This document shows, piece by piece, positions 1 through 8,596 of a stretch of DNA of 26,850 nucleotides (positions within the stretch are counted from its first letter, which is position 1; every line of letters starts with the position of its first letter). The stretch is taken from assembly GCA_008931825.1 (NCBI GenBank), contig QXVZ01015380.1:445-27294 (forward strand), in the 5' to 3' direction. The notes below the pieces were generated by a model, which searched no databases, was not told the DNA's origin, and saw nothing but the letters and a program-made list of their open reading frames with translations. The translations under genes were made by a program, and so were the position numbers. This stretch comes from Phallusia fumigata (taxonomy: Eukaryota; Chordata; Ascidiacea; Phlebobranchia; Ascidiidae).

Positions 1-1942
1 AAAACAGACAATTGTCATCACAATGCAACTTGCAACAATACAGTTGGCAGTTTTATGTGCAGCTGCGACAAAGGTTTTTATGGAAATGGAACAAATTGTG
101 AAGATATTGATGAATGTGTTTTAAAAGCAGACAATTGTCATCACAATGCAACTTGCAACAATACAGTTGGCAGTTTTATGTGCAGCTGTTACAATGGTTT
201 TACTGGGGATGGAACAAATTGTGAAGATATTGATGAATGTGTACTGAACATGCATAACTGTCATGGCAATGCATCTTGTACTAATGCAGTTGCCAGTTTT
301 CTTTGCAGTTGCAATACTGGATTTTTTGGAAATGGAACAAGTTGTGAAGATATTGATGAATGTATTTTGAATGCAGAATATTGTCATACCAATGCAACTT
401 GTACAAATTCGGTTGGCAGTTTTGTTTGTACTTGTATTTCTGGATTTACTGGAAATGGTACACATTGTGTAGATATTAATGAATGTATTTTGAATGTGGA
501 CAATTGTCATGAAAATGCAACTTGCACAAATATTGTGGAGAAGTATTATTGCAGTTGCAATTCTGGATTTTCTGGAAATGGAACTCACTGTGAAGATGTT
601 GATGAATGCATTTTGTTTCCAGATATTTGTCACGTAAATGCAACATGCACAAACACTGTAGGTAGTTACGTTTGTAGTTGCAACGCAGGATTTACTGGAA
701 ATGAAACTGATTGTGAAGATTTAAATGAATGTACACTAAACTTGTCAAACTGTAGTAGCCATGCCACCTGCAATAATACTGTTGGTAATTTTTCTTGCAG
801 CTGCAACGTTGGATTTTTTGGAAACGGTACAATTTGCACTGACATTGATGAATGTTCAAATGGAGAAAATAACTGCCACAGTGAAGCGACATGTATTGAT
901 ACAATTGGTAGTTTTCTGTGCAAGTGTAATGCAGGTTACACAGGCAGTGGAACAGTATGCATTGACTATGATGAGTGCTCAGGTTCACATATTTGTCACT
1001 CTTCTTCTGAGTGTTCGAACACTGTGGGAAGTTTTTCATGCCTTTGTAAAAGTGGGTTTTCTGCAAATGGAACCCATTGCTTTGATAAAGATGAGTGTGC
1101 ATTTAGGATACATTCCTGTTCTCCTAGCGCAGTTTGCACAAACACCATTGGCAGTTACGGTTGCACTTGTAGACAAGGGTACAATGGAAATGGATTCAAT
1201 TGTAATGATGTTGATGAATGCATAACTGGATTGCATCAGTGTGCAAAAGCAAATGCTTTGTGTACAAACAGCATTGGAAGCTACACCTGCAAGTGCAACG
1301 ATCACTACACAGGGAATGGGAAAACATGCACAGACGTTAATGAATGCGTTTTTGGTTTGAACAATTGTCATTCTAATGCCCGCTGCACTAACAAACCTGG
1401 AACGTATAGTTGTGAATGCAAGGTTGGCTTTAATGGAAACGGAATCAGTTGCACTGACATTGATGAATGCTTGGTCGCAGAAACCTGCCCTTCTCACACC
1501 AAATGCAATAACATTCCTGGGTCTTTTCAGTGTCTTTGTACACCGGGTTTTGTAAGTGATGGGACAAAATGTGTCAACACAAATGAGTGCCAGGAAAATA
1601 CTCACAAATGTCATGCGCAAGCAACATGTGCTGACACGTTTGGAAGTTACACATGTTCTTGCAATGTTGGCTACATTGGAAATGGCAGGACCTGTGCAGA
1701 CAAGAATGAGTGTGATGAAAATCCCTGCCATAAGGATGCCACATGCAGCAACACAGTGGGAAGCTATGGGTGTAAATGCAATGATGGGTATCTTGGCAGC
1801 GGAACAGAGTGCCAAGACATCAACGAGTGCGCTACAAGAGCAGATAACTGCCACTCAACCTACGGCCTGTGCATTAACAAACCTGGAACATTTGAATGTA
1901 AATGCAAAATCGGATTTGCTGGAAATGGAATTACATGTCAAG
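1..1942 (+). CDS. Gene A exon: 15 full and one partial calcium-binding EGF domains, no intron
   Basis: Extracellular EGF stalk. The exon opens inside one EGF and then encodes 15 complete domains of about 40 residues. Nearly all start with the calcium-binding signature D-x-D/N-E-C (DIDEC, DINEC, DVDEC) and have six cysteines. The third-to-fifth cysteine stretch often fits the Asp/Asn beta-hydroxylation consensus C-x-[DN]-x4-[FY]-x-C-x-C, for example [13 protein letters not shown]-glycosylation sequons (NAT, NGT) recur in the first seven repeats. The exon ends CAAG|gtaacc in phase 1, matching the phase 1 start of the next EGF exon. Known for cbEGF arrays: they form calcium-stiffened rods, as in the ADGRE receptors and fibrillin. 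At least 1.94 kb of EGF repeats lies in one exon, unlike the one-domain-per-exon CCP array of the neighbour. Confidence 0.95.
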
Positions 1943-4900
1943 GTAACCAAGTTTTATATGAACAGATTAAACCTAAATAGAACATTAAAATTTTGATGTC
2001 CTATTTGCAGTTATATGGAAATTAATGACTAATGAAAATTGTAAAAAATTAAATGTGTCATATGCTGTCTGTATTTTGTACATTCGGAAACTGACATGAC
2101 TATTTTTTGTTGATAGATATTGACGAATGCAAAGAAAACACAGATGATTGTGATAGGAATGCGAAGTGTGCAAACTCAATTGGGAGTTATACATGCACTT
2201 GTAACGAAGGGTATGAGGGCAATGGCAAAATTTGCAAAAGTAAGTAACAAAATGCTTTAAATGTATAAATTCTGAATTCAACATCTACCTGAGCATGCAA
2301 TAATGCTTTTTCTATTTTTCCCACTCAAGGTTAATTAGAATTTCCTATAGTCAAATTACATTATCAGTAACTACTTATATTTTCATTAATTTACCATATT
2401 TCCTGACAGTTATTTACACTCAGCGTTTTGGTATAATTACCAGGGTTGTATCTGCATGAGTTCTCGCAAAACTTTACCTCAAACTCTCTGGTTCAAAGTG
2501 ATTTGACAAACAAACTTCAAGAAAACCTACTTCAAGTATTTCGGTTCAACAATGATGATGTCAGAAGAGTGTTCATTAAAAACATTTATGCTGGTTCAAT
2601 AGTAAGGTAAGGAGCAGGTGTATAATATAAGTTGATTACCGAATGCTTATGCAGTAGACGCTATCTCTTAATTGAGCATTACCACCCCGAGAAACACCCT
2701 TATTTACCACATTTAACGTACACTACACTGTGGTAAATAGACTTAAAGTTAACATAGGTATAGTGTGGGCTAGAATATAGATGCACACGAACTTTCTCTG
2801 TGTTTGTTATAGATATTTAGTGCAGTTTTACAATGGCTTTCAACAACCATCCGTTTTTCTTGACGTCTACCTGAAACACTATAAAATCCACAAAAACGCG
2901 GGATTACTGCTGGTGGGAATTCCTCGAACTGGTATGAGACCGCCACAGATAACAAAATTCGTTTTACTTTAAATTGGTCAATGTGTTTCAGCTTCTTGTC
3001 AAGGTAAAAAAGTAGGCGACTTCACCTTTCCTGATGTGGCTGTGAATAAATTAGGTTCTTCCTTGGAAGTTTGTCCAAAAGGTAACGTGTTACATAGAGC
3101 TTGGCCCCTTTAGTAACACAAGTTATCTCCCAATCTGTTTGTAGGCTACTCGCAAGCGTCATTGCGTTGCGTCCCAACACAAAGTTTCGGAGCTACTGGT
3201 GAACTTCACTCCACAGAGTTTGACGTCGACAGTTTGGCCTCGGTAAAATGCGAAGTGAAGATTGAGGAAATTAAGGTAAAATTACTGGTACCTTAGTCGC
3301 GTAGCCATCAGCTGAGAAAATCGCCGAACCCAGATGAGCAAAAGTCCTGATGGTGGGCTGTTTGTACCATACTTACGCGTAACTTCCAAACAAATTCTTA
3401 AAACCTACTTTTTCGCCCACACCTTCCAATCCTGTGGCCGTACCAACAAAAAGTCACCTACGGCTTTCGTAAGGCTTTATAACGGTGATACATTTACGTT
3501 CACCTACTCGTTTTAATATTCATGAACTTAACCATGCTTGTACGTAATAAGCTTTTTTTCTGTTGAAGTCATAAATTTCACACACATCAGACAAGTTTCT
3601 GCTGGTTTTTGTCGGTACCACTTCTCGAAGCGACTTCTCTTTAAAACTCAGTTCAAGGATCATCCCTTGAAAACCTTGGTATCCCGACAGGAAACATTCC
3701 GGCGTCCAGCGCTTCGGTCATAGTCACGCTGCACAGGGCCTCATAGACTTTTTTTACAATGTTGCGCAGATCAACACGTCTGATGTTACACAAGATAGTG
3801 TTGAAAAAGTTGCAAGCTCCCTTCAAATCGTTACATCAGGATCGACTTTAAAAGAGGAGGAAGTACAGGAATCGCTGGAAGTAGTAGATTCGATTGCGGA
3901 GGCCGTTGAAGAAGGCAAAGTGGAGGTAATCCACGTTTCCTTGGCTTTAATGTTTAAAGCTGAATAAGAAGTAAACTTTATATTTTAAGGTGACGCAAAG
4001 TCTCCTGATCAATATTGTCACGACCACCTCACATCTGGCAGAATCCCTTGAAGCTGCGCTGCCAGCAGTACCTCCTTCCAATGAAAACAACAACAACAAT
4101 AATAATAACGACAATAATAATAGCAATAACACCAACAACAGTAATAACAACAACAAAACAGGTACCAACAACGCTCCACCAACCACGCCGACACCAGTCA
4201 AGAGAAACACAAAAAACGAAACCATCATTAAACAGAAGATAGTAAAGTCTCTAAGCGTGCTGGCACACAAAATTGTACTGGAAAATACAACCAACCCAAC
4301 ATTAGAGATCAAGACTGAATCCATTACAATAAAGGTACGCTGAAAAAGCTTATTGTGCAAAGCAGTCTAAGTTTGCTTGGCTAAAGTACCTAGTAGTCTG
4401 TTTGGGTGTTTTTGTATGAAACATGTAAATGCTTAACGTCCAATTAAATGGACTCCTGGCATAATAATAAACAAGATGATAAAAGTGGTAAGTTTTAGCC
4501 GTAAGAGCAAAAGCTGACACCCAATTTAGACCCAAATTTCATGTAGGCCTAAATACCTTAAATCGTAAGTTAGATTTCTATTAGAACAGTTAGAAGCGCT
4601 GTGCCAAAAATCGAACAACGTTTTCTGTCATTTTATGATTAAAATTTGTAACTGTGTGCTCTACGATTCTATCAGTTCAACGTTACGGACTGGGCTCATA
4701 TGTTTTGCTGCAGATAAAGTTAATTCGTTGTACAGGTGACAGAACAAGCACAAGAAGTTGCACCAGCTGATGTGTGGTTTGCACCAGAGGGAGAAGTCAA
4801 TCTGGAAGTAGAAAGTGTTGTTCCTGTGAATATTTCTGTCCCAAGTTCAGTCATATCTCAGGCCTGGGAGAACACAAATGGATCCAAGTTAAGAACGGTC

Positions 4901-7688
4901 TTCTTTCTCCACAAGGGAGATTCCTTGTTTCCCTCGGAAAAGGAAGTCGACTTTGTAAGTCTACAGCAGGGTTGGCTAAACTTTTTGGCTGACGAGCAAC
5001 TTTTTTTATCTGACCAGCGATTGTACGAGTGTGTACAAGGTCTACCAGACAGATGAGGCGCTTTAAATAAGCAAATCTCGACAATGTTTATTGTTTGCTA
5101 AAAATGACCTCAAGTAAATGTAACGCAAATAAATTTGGTGTCAACTAGTTCTACCGATATAGGCTGAAGAAAGCTGCAGTTTTCCCACCCCTGATCTGCA
5201 TACGACAAAGGCTAAACTTTTTCAGTGATTTTGCCTCAAAAAAAATCTTTTTGTCAGGTTATTACTGTGGAAGTTGGCGACGGCCTTACCCTTACTAACC
5301 TGAATCCGCCAGTTTCGGTTGAACACGCAAACGAGAAAACAAAATACGGACTAAAGAACGCATCGCAAGGTTTGATGGTGAGACTTTGTTAAATAAAAAT
5401 TTGAAAACAAAAAACACGCGTTTGTCTGAGAATTTTTTGCAATCCGACTTACAAGGCTTTTACTGCAGTCATTTGAATTTTTTTGTGATCCCGCATAAAT
5501 AACCCATCTGTGTTTATTGTTAGGTGCAAAAAGTTCGACAGCAATGTGCCTATTGGGATTTTGATGCTCTTGATTGGAAGACAGATGGATGTTGCCTTGA
5601 CAACACTGCTCATCCTCCTGTGTGTAAATGTGACCACCTGACCAACTTTGCTCTTTTGGTGGTATGTACTTGTTCAGCAGGTATTTGCCTCACAAAAGTA
5701 AAGTTTGTCCTGCTTAATTTCAGTCGACAATCGAAGTACCAGAAGACGTTGTTCTTTCTACTATAAGCGATATTGGGTGTGGACTTTCCTTGTGCGGATT
5801 CGTTGCCACCGTTGTTCTCCACATACTTAACAGGCTAGTAGCCCGCAGCGCAGGTTATCAAACATAACGTAAAAACGTTATTACTATTTAGGGAACAACT
5901 GAAGAAAATTCCCAATCAGATTCAACTGCACGTTTGCGTCAATCTTCTCGTGGCCTACTTGGTTTTTCTGATCGGCATTTCGGACATTGACCACCGTGAA
6001 TCATGTACAGCTGTAGCTTCCCTCATGCAATACACCTTCCTTACGAGCTGGATGTGGATGGCGGTGTACAGCAACAAACTTTATACTGCACTCGTCAAGG
6101 TAAGTACATTGGCAAATCGTGTTTCAGCAGCAACAGTATTTGCTTTTGTGGCAGGTATTCAACACTGCAACCAAAGACTACATGAGGAAAGCCTGTGTGT
6201 TTGCTTACGGCTTCCCTTTGGTGGTTGTCGGGTTCAATCTTAGCGTGACACAGTTGCACTTTGACAATCAGCTAATTAACGAGGATGTTTGTGTTCAAGG
6301 TAGGTGGGTGCATGCAAATACAGGGAATGGCTGTTGGGTTGTCACACTGACTCAAACCAAGGTGCAATACAGAATTTTTCGAAAATAGCATTGAGTGGAA
6401 ACTTTGTTTGTTGTTATAACTAGTTTAATGTTGTTGCCTTAGTCGAGGGTATGTCGATGGGGGATTAGCAGACCAATTTTGGTAAAAGCTGAATTTAACT
6501 ACGCTACTCGTCACTCAAATGTTTTAGATGATCCGCAATACCTACCATCAAGCTACCGTGCCGAAAACATGTGTTGGCTCGATGGATACTCGCTCTACTT
6601 CGGGTTTCTCTTTATCGTCGGTTTAGTGTTGCTCAACAACGTGGTTATCCTTGTCCTGGTACTGAGAAAAGCGGTGTTTAAACGTCAAAAGGTAAAGTAG
6701 TTTTCCTAAATGTATGTTCAAAATTCAAGACTTTCTTATGTGTTAGATCCAATCGACTGCTGCAAAAAACAGTAAAATGAACCAACTCATTATGGCCTGT
6801 TCACTTTCTTTCACTCTCGGTCTCACGTGGATTTTCGGATTCCTGATGCTGTTTTCAACAGATACGGCCTACAACCAAGTGATGAACTGGTTCTTTGCAT
6901 TATTTAACACATTTCAGGTGCGTTGTGCGGCCTTCTTTGGCATGATTCGAAATAAAATTAGCCACGATAAAACCAGGCCAAGACTTGCAGAAACGGTAGC
7001 GATATGAAAATAAACCCAGACCATGATTCGGTGTAACGCCTCTTGCAGGCCTGGTGTACTGTAATTTATATATTAGTGTGTCGTTATCGTTGCATGAAAG
7101 CTTTCTCGGCATATCCCAGTGTCAAAATGCGCCGGCATATTATTCACAGTTAAATACTATGGCCGACGGGGCGATCCCCTACCAGATGCTGACGTATACC
7201 ATGCAGCAGTGTCTGTAATTTGACTCTCGACAATCCTGCCACTGAATCTGCGTTGTTCAGTTGCATGAGCACCAGCACCGAAGGGGATCCCGTTATGGGT
7301 TTGAATCCCGCTGCAGGCTGGATTTTTCTAGCCCACGCCTAGATGGTCGACTATCATTCGGTATGACGCCTCTTACAGGCCTGACGTACTGTGAAAGACA
7401 TACTGAGCACAAATATCGCATCCACTTCGGCTTTCCATTAAAAACACGCGCCAAACTTCATTTCAATGTTTTGTTACTCAGGGTGTCTTTGTCTTCTACA
7501 TCACGTGTGTAAAGAGGGAGGACATGTTTATCTTCTGGTGGCATCCGGTGAGGAACAAGTTAGGAGGTCTGAGAATAAGAGTAGGAGAGGTGGTGGGACT
7601 GGATCCGACCTCATACTCAATGTCCTCTTCAACAAAGTCCACCGGGGCACCGACTGTCAATCCTAGCTATTCCACCCACGAAGCCTAA
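1..7688 (+). CDS. Gene A: EGF-SEA-HRM-GAIN adhesion GPCR (5' partial)
   Basis: Surface receptor of the adhesion GPCR (class B2) family. I join 17 exons: 1-1942, 2117-2239, 2444-2606, 2813-2931, 2992-3081, 3145-3275, 3770-3925, 3990-4334, 4736-4954, 5258-5377, 5524-5661, 5724-5833, 5892-6099, 6155-6299, 6528-6691, 6747-6917 and 7482-7688. They total 4551 nt, one frame of 1516 residues ending in TAA. Domain order is at least 17 EGF, SEA, hormone-receptor-like Cys module, GAIN with GPS, 7TM and a cytosolic tail of about 55 residues ending HEA. Reading is open from base 1, so the signal peptide and further EGFs lie upstream. All introns are GT-AG except one GC-AG (5834-5891). Known family behaviour: self-cleavage at the GPS and activation by a tethered agonist. 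The SEA-HRM-GAIN-7TM order and ALVKVFNT after TM3 resemble ADGRG6/GPR126. The ligand is unknown. Exon borders are predicted from splice motifs, phase and the gene B paralogue. Confidence 0.92.
2117..2239 (+). CDS. Gene A exon: last calcium-binding EGF domain
   Basis: A single EGF domain in its own symmetric phase 1-1 exon of 123 nt (41 codons). It begins [12 protein letters not shown] and ends GNGKIC, with the six-cysteine cbEGF pattern and [12 protein letters not shown] fitting the hydroxylation consensus. Acceptor is tgttgatag|AT and donor is AAAA|gtaagt. It joins the big EGF exon to the SEA domain. Confidence 0.93.
2444..2931 (+). CDS. Gene A SEA domain (two exons)
   Basis: Exons 2444-2606 and 2813-2931, with a phase 2 junction, encode about 95 residues of SEA fold. 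It starts [14 protein letters not shown], followed by an amphipathic stretch ([13 protein letters not shown]), then [20 protein letters not shown] and [16 protein letters not shown] lies where the G-S-[VI]-V-V autoproteolysis turn occurs in mucin-type SEA domains, so self-cleavage is possible but unproven. The paralogue in gene B has NSIVR at the same place. The splice junction falls on the Arg of this motif in both genes. Known family role: SEA domains occur next to O-glycosylated or stalk regions, and ADGRG6 carries one before its HormR and GAIN domains. Confidence 0.82.
2992..3275 (+). CDS. Gene A hormone-receptor-like Cys module (two exons)
   Basis: Exons 2992-3081 and 3145-3275 join SEA to GAIN. 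Recognisable elements are SCQGKKVG, then [11 protein letters not shown], then [16 protein letters not shown], then SVKCEVKI. The pattern Cys, FP-x-T/V, CPxG and A-x-R-C resembles the HRM/HormR domain that precedes GAIN in many adhesion GPCRs, and the position is right for it. Both exon lengths (90 and 131 nt) are identical in gene B (15743-15832, 15897-16027), and the four cysteines are conserved. The HRM label is a pattern-based call; the region could be a diverged linker specific to this family. Confidence 0.65.
3276..3769 (+). other. Gene A intron, HRM to GAIN
   Basis: About 490 nt bounded by AAG|gtaaaa and tgcgcag|ATC. Short ORFs inside (for example near 3334 and 3538) show no domain and do not keep phase. 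I see no recognisable element. Confidence 0.7.
3770..5377 (+). CDS. Gene A GAIN domain (four exons)
   Basis: Exons 3770-3925, 3990-4334, 4736-4954 and 5258-5377, all phase 0. Helical subdomain A is seen in [31 protein letters not shown] and [16 protein letters not shown]. The beta-rich subdomain B runs from [11 protein letters not shown] through [21 protein letters not shown] and [13 protein letters not shown] to [16 protein letters not shown]. This is the fold that catalyses GPS cleavage. The second exon carries about 43 more codons than gene B, mostly an Asn-rich tract at about 4080-4200 followed by [10 protein letters not shown]. The exon 2 acceptor, ttttaag|GTG, is less usual but gives the frame and start found in gene B. 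Confidence 0.87.
4080..4200 (+). repeat. Asn-rich low-complexity tract in gene A GAIN
   Basis: AAC/AAT codon run, broken by a few Asp, Ser, Thr and Lys codons, encoding about 25-30 Asn residues and then a Thr/Pro segment. It is absent from the matching exon of gene B. NNT and NNS sequons are embedded. The sequence is simple and could vary in length between individuals. Confidence 0.9.
4335..4735 (+). other. Gene A intron within GAIN
   Basis: About 400 nt between AAAG|gtacgc and gtacag|GTG. AT-rich, with no recognisable repeat or exon. The next intron, 4955-5257 (303 nt), is likewise unremarkable. Confidence 0.7.
5524..5661 (+). CDS. Gene A GPS motif and tethered agonist
   Basis: One phase 0 exon of 46 codons: [19 protein letters not shown], then [17 protein letters not shown]. 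It has the four GPS cysteines, the two Trp and the cleavage tripeptide H-L-T. Known chemistry: cleavage occurs between Leu and Thr, leaving TNFALLVSTIEV as the N-terminus of the 7TM fragment, which can act as a tethered (Stachel) agonist. All residues needed for cleavage are present. Gene B has the same exon length and the same HLT. Confidence 0.96.
5724..7688 (+). CDS. Gene A seven-transmembrane domain and tail (six exons)
   Basis: Exons 5724-5833 (TM1), 5892-6099 (TM2-TM3), 6155-6299 (TM4), 6528-6691 (TM5), 6747-6917 (TM6 and most of TM7) and 7482-7688 (end of TM7 and tail). Landmarks: TM1 [20 protein letters not shown]2 [22 protein letters not shown]3 [20 protein letters not shown], then [14 protein letters not shown]4 [18 protein letters not shown]2 Cys in [14 protein letters not shown]6 [13 protein letters not shown]7 [20 protein letters not shown]. 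These are class B2 signatures, and ALVKVFNT is close to the ADGRG group. The TM1-TM2 intron uses a GC donor. The tail begins [12 protein letters not shown] and is Ser/Thr-rich near its end. It differs from the gene B tail apart from the KREDM-x-x-FWW start. Confidence 0.94.
5834..5891 (+). other. Predicted GC-AG intron, 58 nt
   Basis: Gene B has AACAG|gttcg at the homologous junction; here the same place reads AACAG|gctagt. Splicing there to ctatttag|GGAACAA keeps phase 2 and the conserved residues LNR-EQLKK. The only nearby GT (after 5853) would shift the phase and read into TGA within four codons. Confidence 0.8.
7007..7066 (+). repeat. SINE tail fragment, copy 1
   Basis: The stretch ending ATTCGGTGTAACGCCTCT and then GCAGGCCTGGTGTACTGT recurs with a few changes at 7350-7395 (ATTCGGTATGACGCCTCT, ACAGGCCTGACGTACTGT). 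It has no tRNA-like head, so it reads as a 5'-truncated copy of the element at about 7250-7400. It lies in the gene A TM6-TM7 intron (6918-7481). Confidence 0.6.
7250..7400 (+). mobile_element. tRNA-derived SINE in gene A intron
   Basis: A tRNA-like head starts near 7251. TTCAGTTGCATGAGC resembles a pol III A box / D arm, and about 35 nt later GGGTTTGAATCCCGC fits the B box (GGTTCGAATCC) with a T-stem. The body ends with the conserved tail shared with 7007-7066. The anticodon arm does not pair cleanly, so a working tRNA gene is unlikely. The exact ends and the family name are not determined. Confidence 0.55.
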
Positions 7689-8535
7689 TCATCGTTGTAT
7701 AAGATTTTGACATGTATTTATTTTATTACACATTTATCCATCCGAACAATTGTGAGTGCACTATTTTTTATTCTATCATTTCCGTGCACAATATTAATTG
7801 TTTACAACACTAACTGACATGATTTAAATTTCACCGTCGCCCATTCTTTTTTGCTGTCAGCCTCACATCTATAAGACTATGTTGAGCATAAGCGTATGAT
7901 TTTAATTTCGTTTAGAAACACAAAAAATCATCAACTGATTCCTAAACATCATTTCATTACGATGTACTGGTGAAAACCGTCCTACACACATATAAAGATT
8001 TTGTACTTTTGCTTAAAAACTCCTTTAACCATCAAGGTTATGCTTAATTGTGTTGGTTTTATTTGCCTTTAAATAATATTTACCGCCCTTTAACAAAAAC
8101 TTTGTTTAACAAGTCTATCCCTAGTTGTACACGTGTATTTTTCAATCCCGTTTAGCATACAAACAGCAAATAATTCTCAGTTCCATTTCTTCGTCGTATT
8201 TGATTAGAATGGTGTAGGTAAACCTATCAAAGGCCAGATTTGAAGTTGAGGGCTAGTCTATGCCTAGAGATCAAACCACAAAGCTTTTAATGCCCAAAGC
8301 AACTTTGCTAAATTTGTTTTAACAAGAAGTGCCAGAAAAGCATTGCCACTGTTTACATCACAACGACAGTGCTACGACCATATTGTTGTTATTGCCAACC
8401 GGCAGGGATTGCTCACCTACTTCCAGAATGGCTAACTATGACTATCACAATCAGTTGTGATTCACGAAAGTAGGCGCGTCGTTGGCGCATTGTTGTGGCA
8501 CTTGTAACAAGGTAGGGAGACTTGACAAGCAAACA
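7689..8535. other. Intergenic, gene A to gene B
   Basis: About 850 nt from the gene A stop to the gene B ATG. AT-rich and without a convincing exon. I found no clear AATAAA close behind the gene A stop. The last 80 nt hold a short sequence shared with the gene C promoter. Confidence 0.7.
8457..8535 (+). promoter_or_regulatory. Gene B proximal promoter / 5'UTR conserved with gene C
   Basis: GTGATTCACG at 8457-8466, then ACTTGTAACAAG from 8500, then GACAAGCAAACA directly before ATG. Upstream of gene C are GTGATTCACG (22813-22822), ACTTGCAACAAG (from 22865) and GACAAGCCAAAA before ATG, in the same order and similar spacing. GTGATTCAC is an odd-centred palindrome resembling a bZIP half-site pair. 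A regulatory role is inferred only from conservation between paralogues. Confidence 0.45.
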
Positions 8536-8596
8536 ATGCATCGTATATGGATATGGAACTCTTTTGCTTTTCTTTTATTCTTGAGTAAAGCCGCAG
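8536..8596 (+). CDS. Gene B signal-peptide exon
   Basis: ATG at 8536 opens MHRIWIWNSFAFLLFLSK, an N-terminal Arg followed by an aromatic/leucine core and small residues (AAG), as in a cleavable signal peptide. It ends GCAG|gtaata in phase 1 after 61 nt. The gene C first exon has the same length and phase and shares an M-x-R-x-W start, an AF-x-x-F core and SK-x-x-G, which supports this ATG. Confidence 0.85.

Noticed and set aside
121..1854. Long antisense and alternate-frame ORFs across the EGF array
   Set aside because: They are opposite-strand or shifted readings of a repetitive coding exon, with no signal, domain or splice support; the + frame has regular EGF cysteines.
3334..3723. Two 60-residue ORFs in the HRM-GAIN intron
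   Set aside because: No domain, no conserved counterpart in gene B, and skipping them joins the flanking exons in the correct frame.
3947..4360. Minus-strand ORF with a long Leu/Val run resembling a membrane segment
   Set aside because: It is the reverse complement of the AAC/AAT Asn tract of gene A and arises purely from that simple sequence.
5834..5860. GT donor after GCGCAG (about 5853) as the TM1 exon end
   Set aside because: It changes phase from 2 to 1, and the next exon then reads GGG AAC AAC TGA; gene B also splices at the earlier AACAG.
7251..7320. Functional tRNA gene
   Set aside because: A and B boxes are present but the anticodon and acceptor stems do not pair well, and the tail repeats at 7007-7066, so a SINE fits better.
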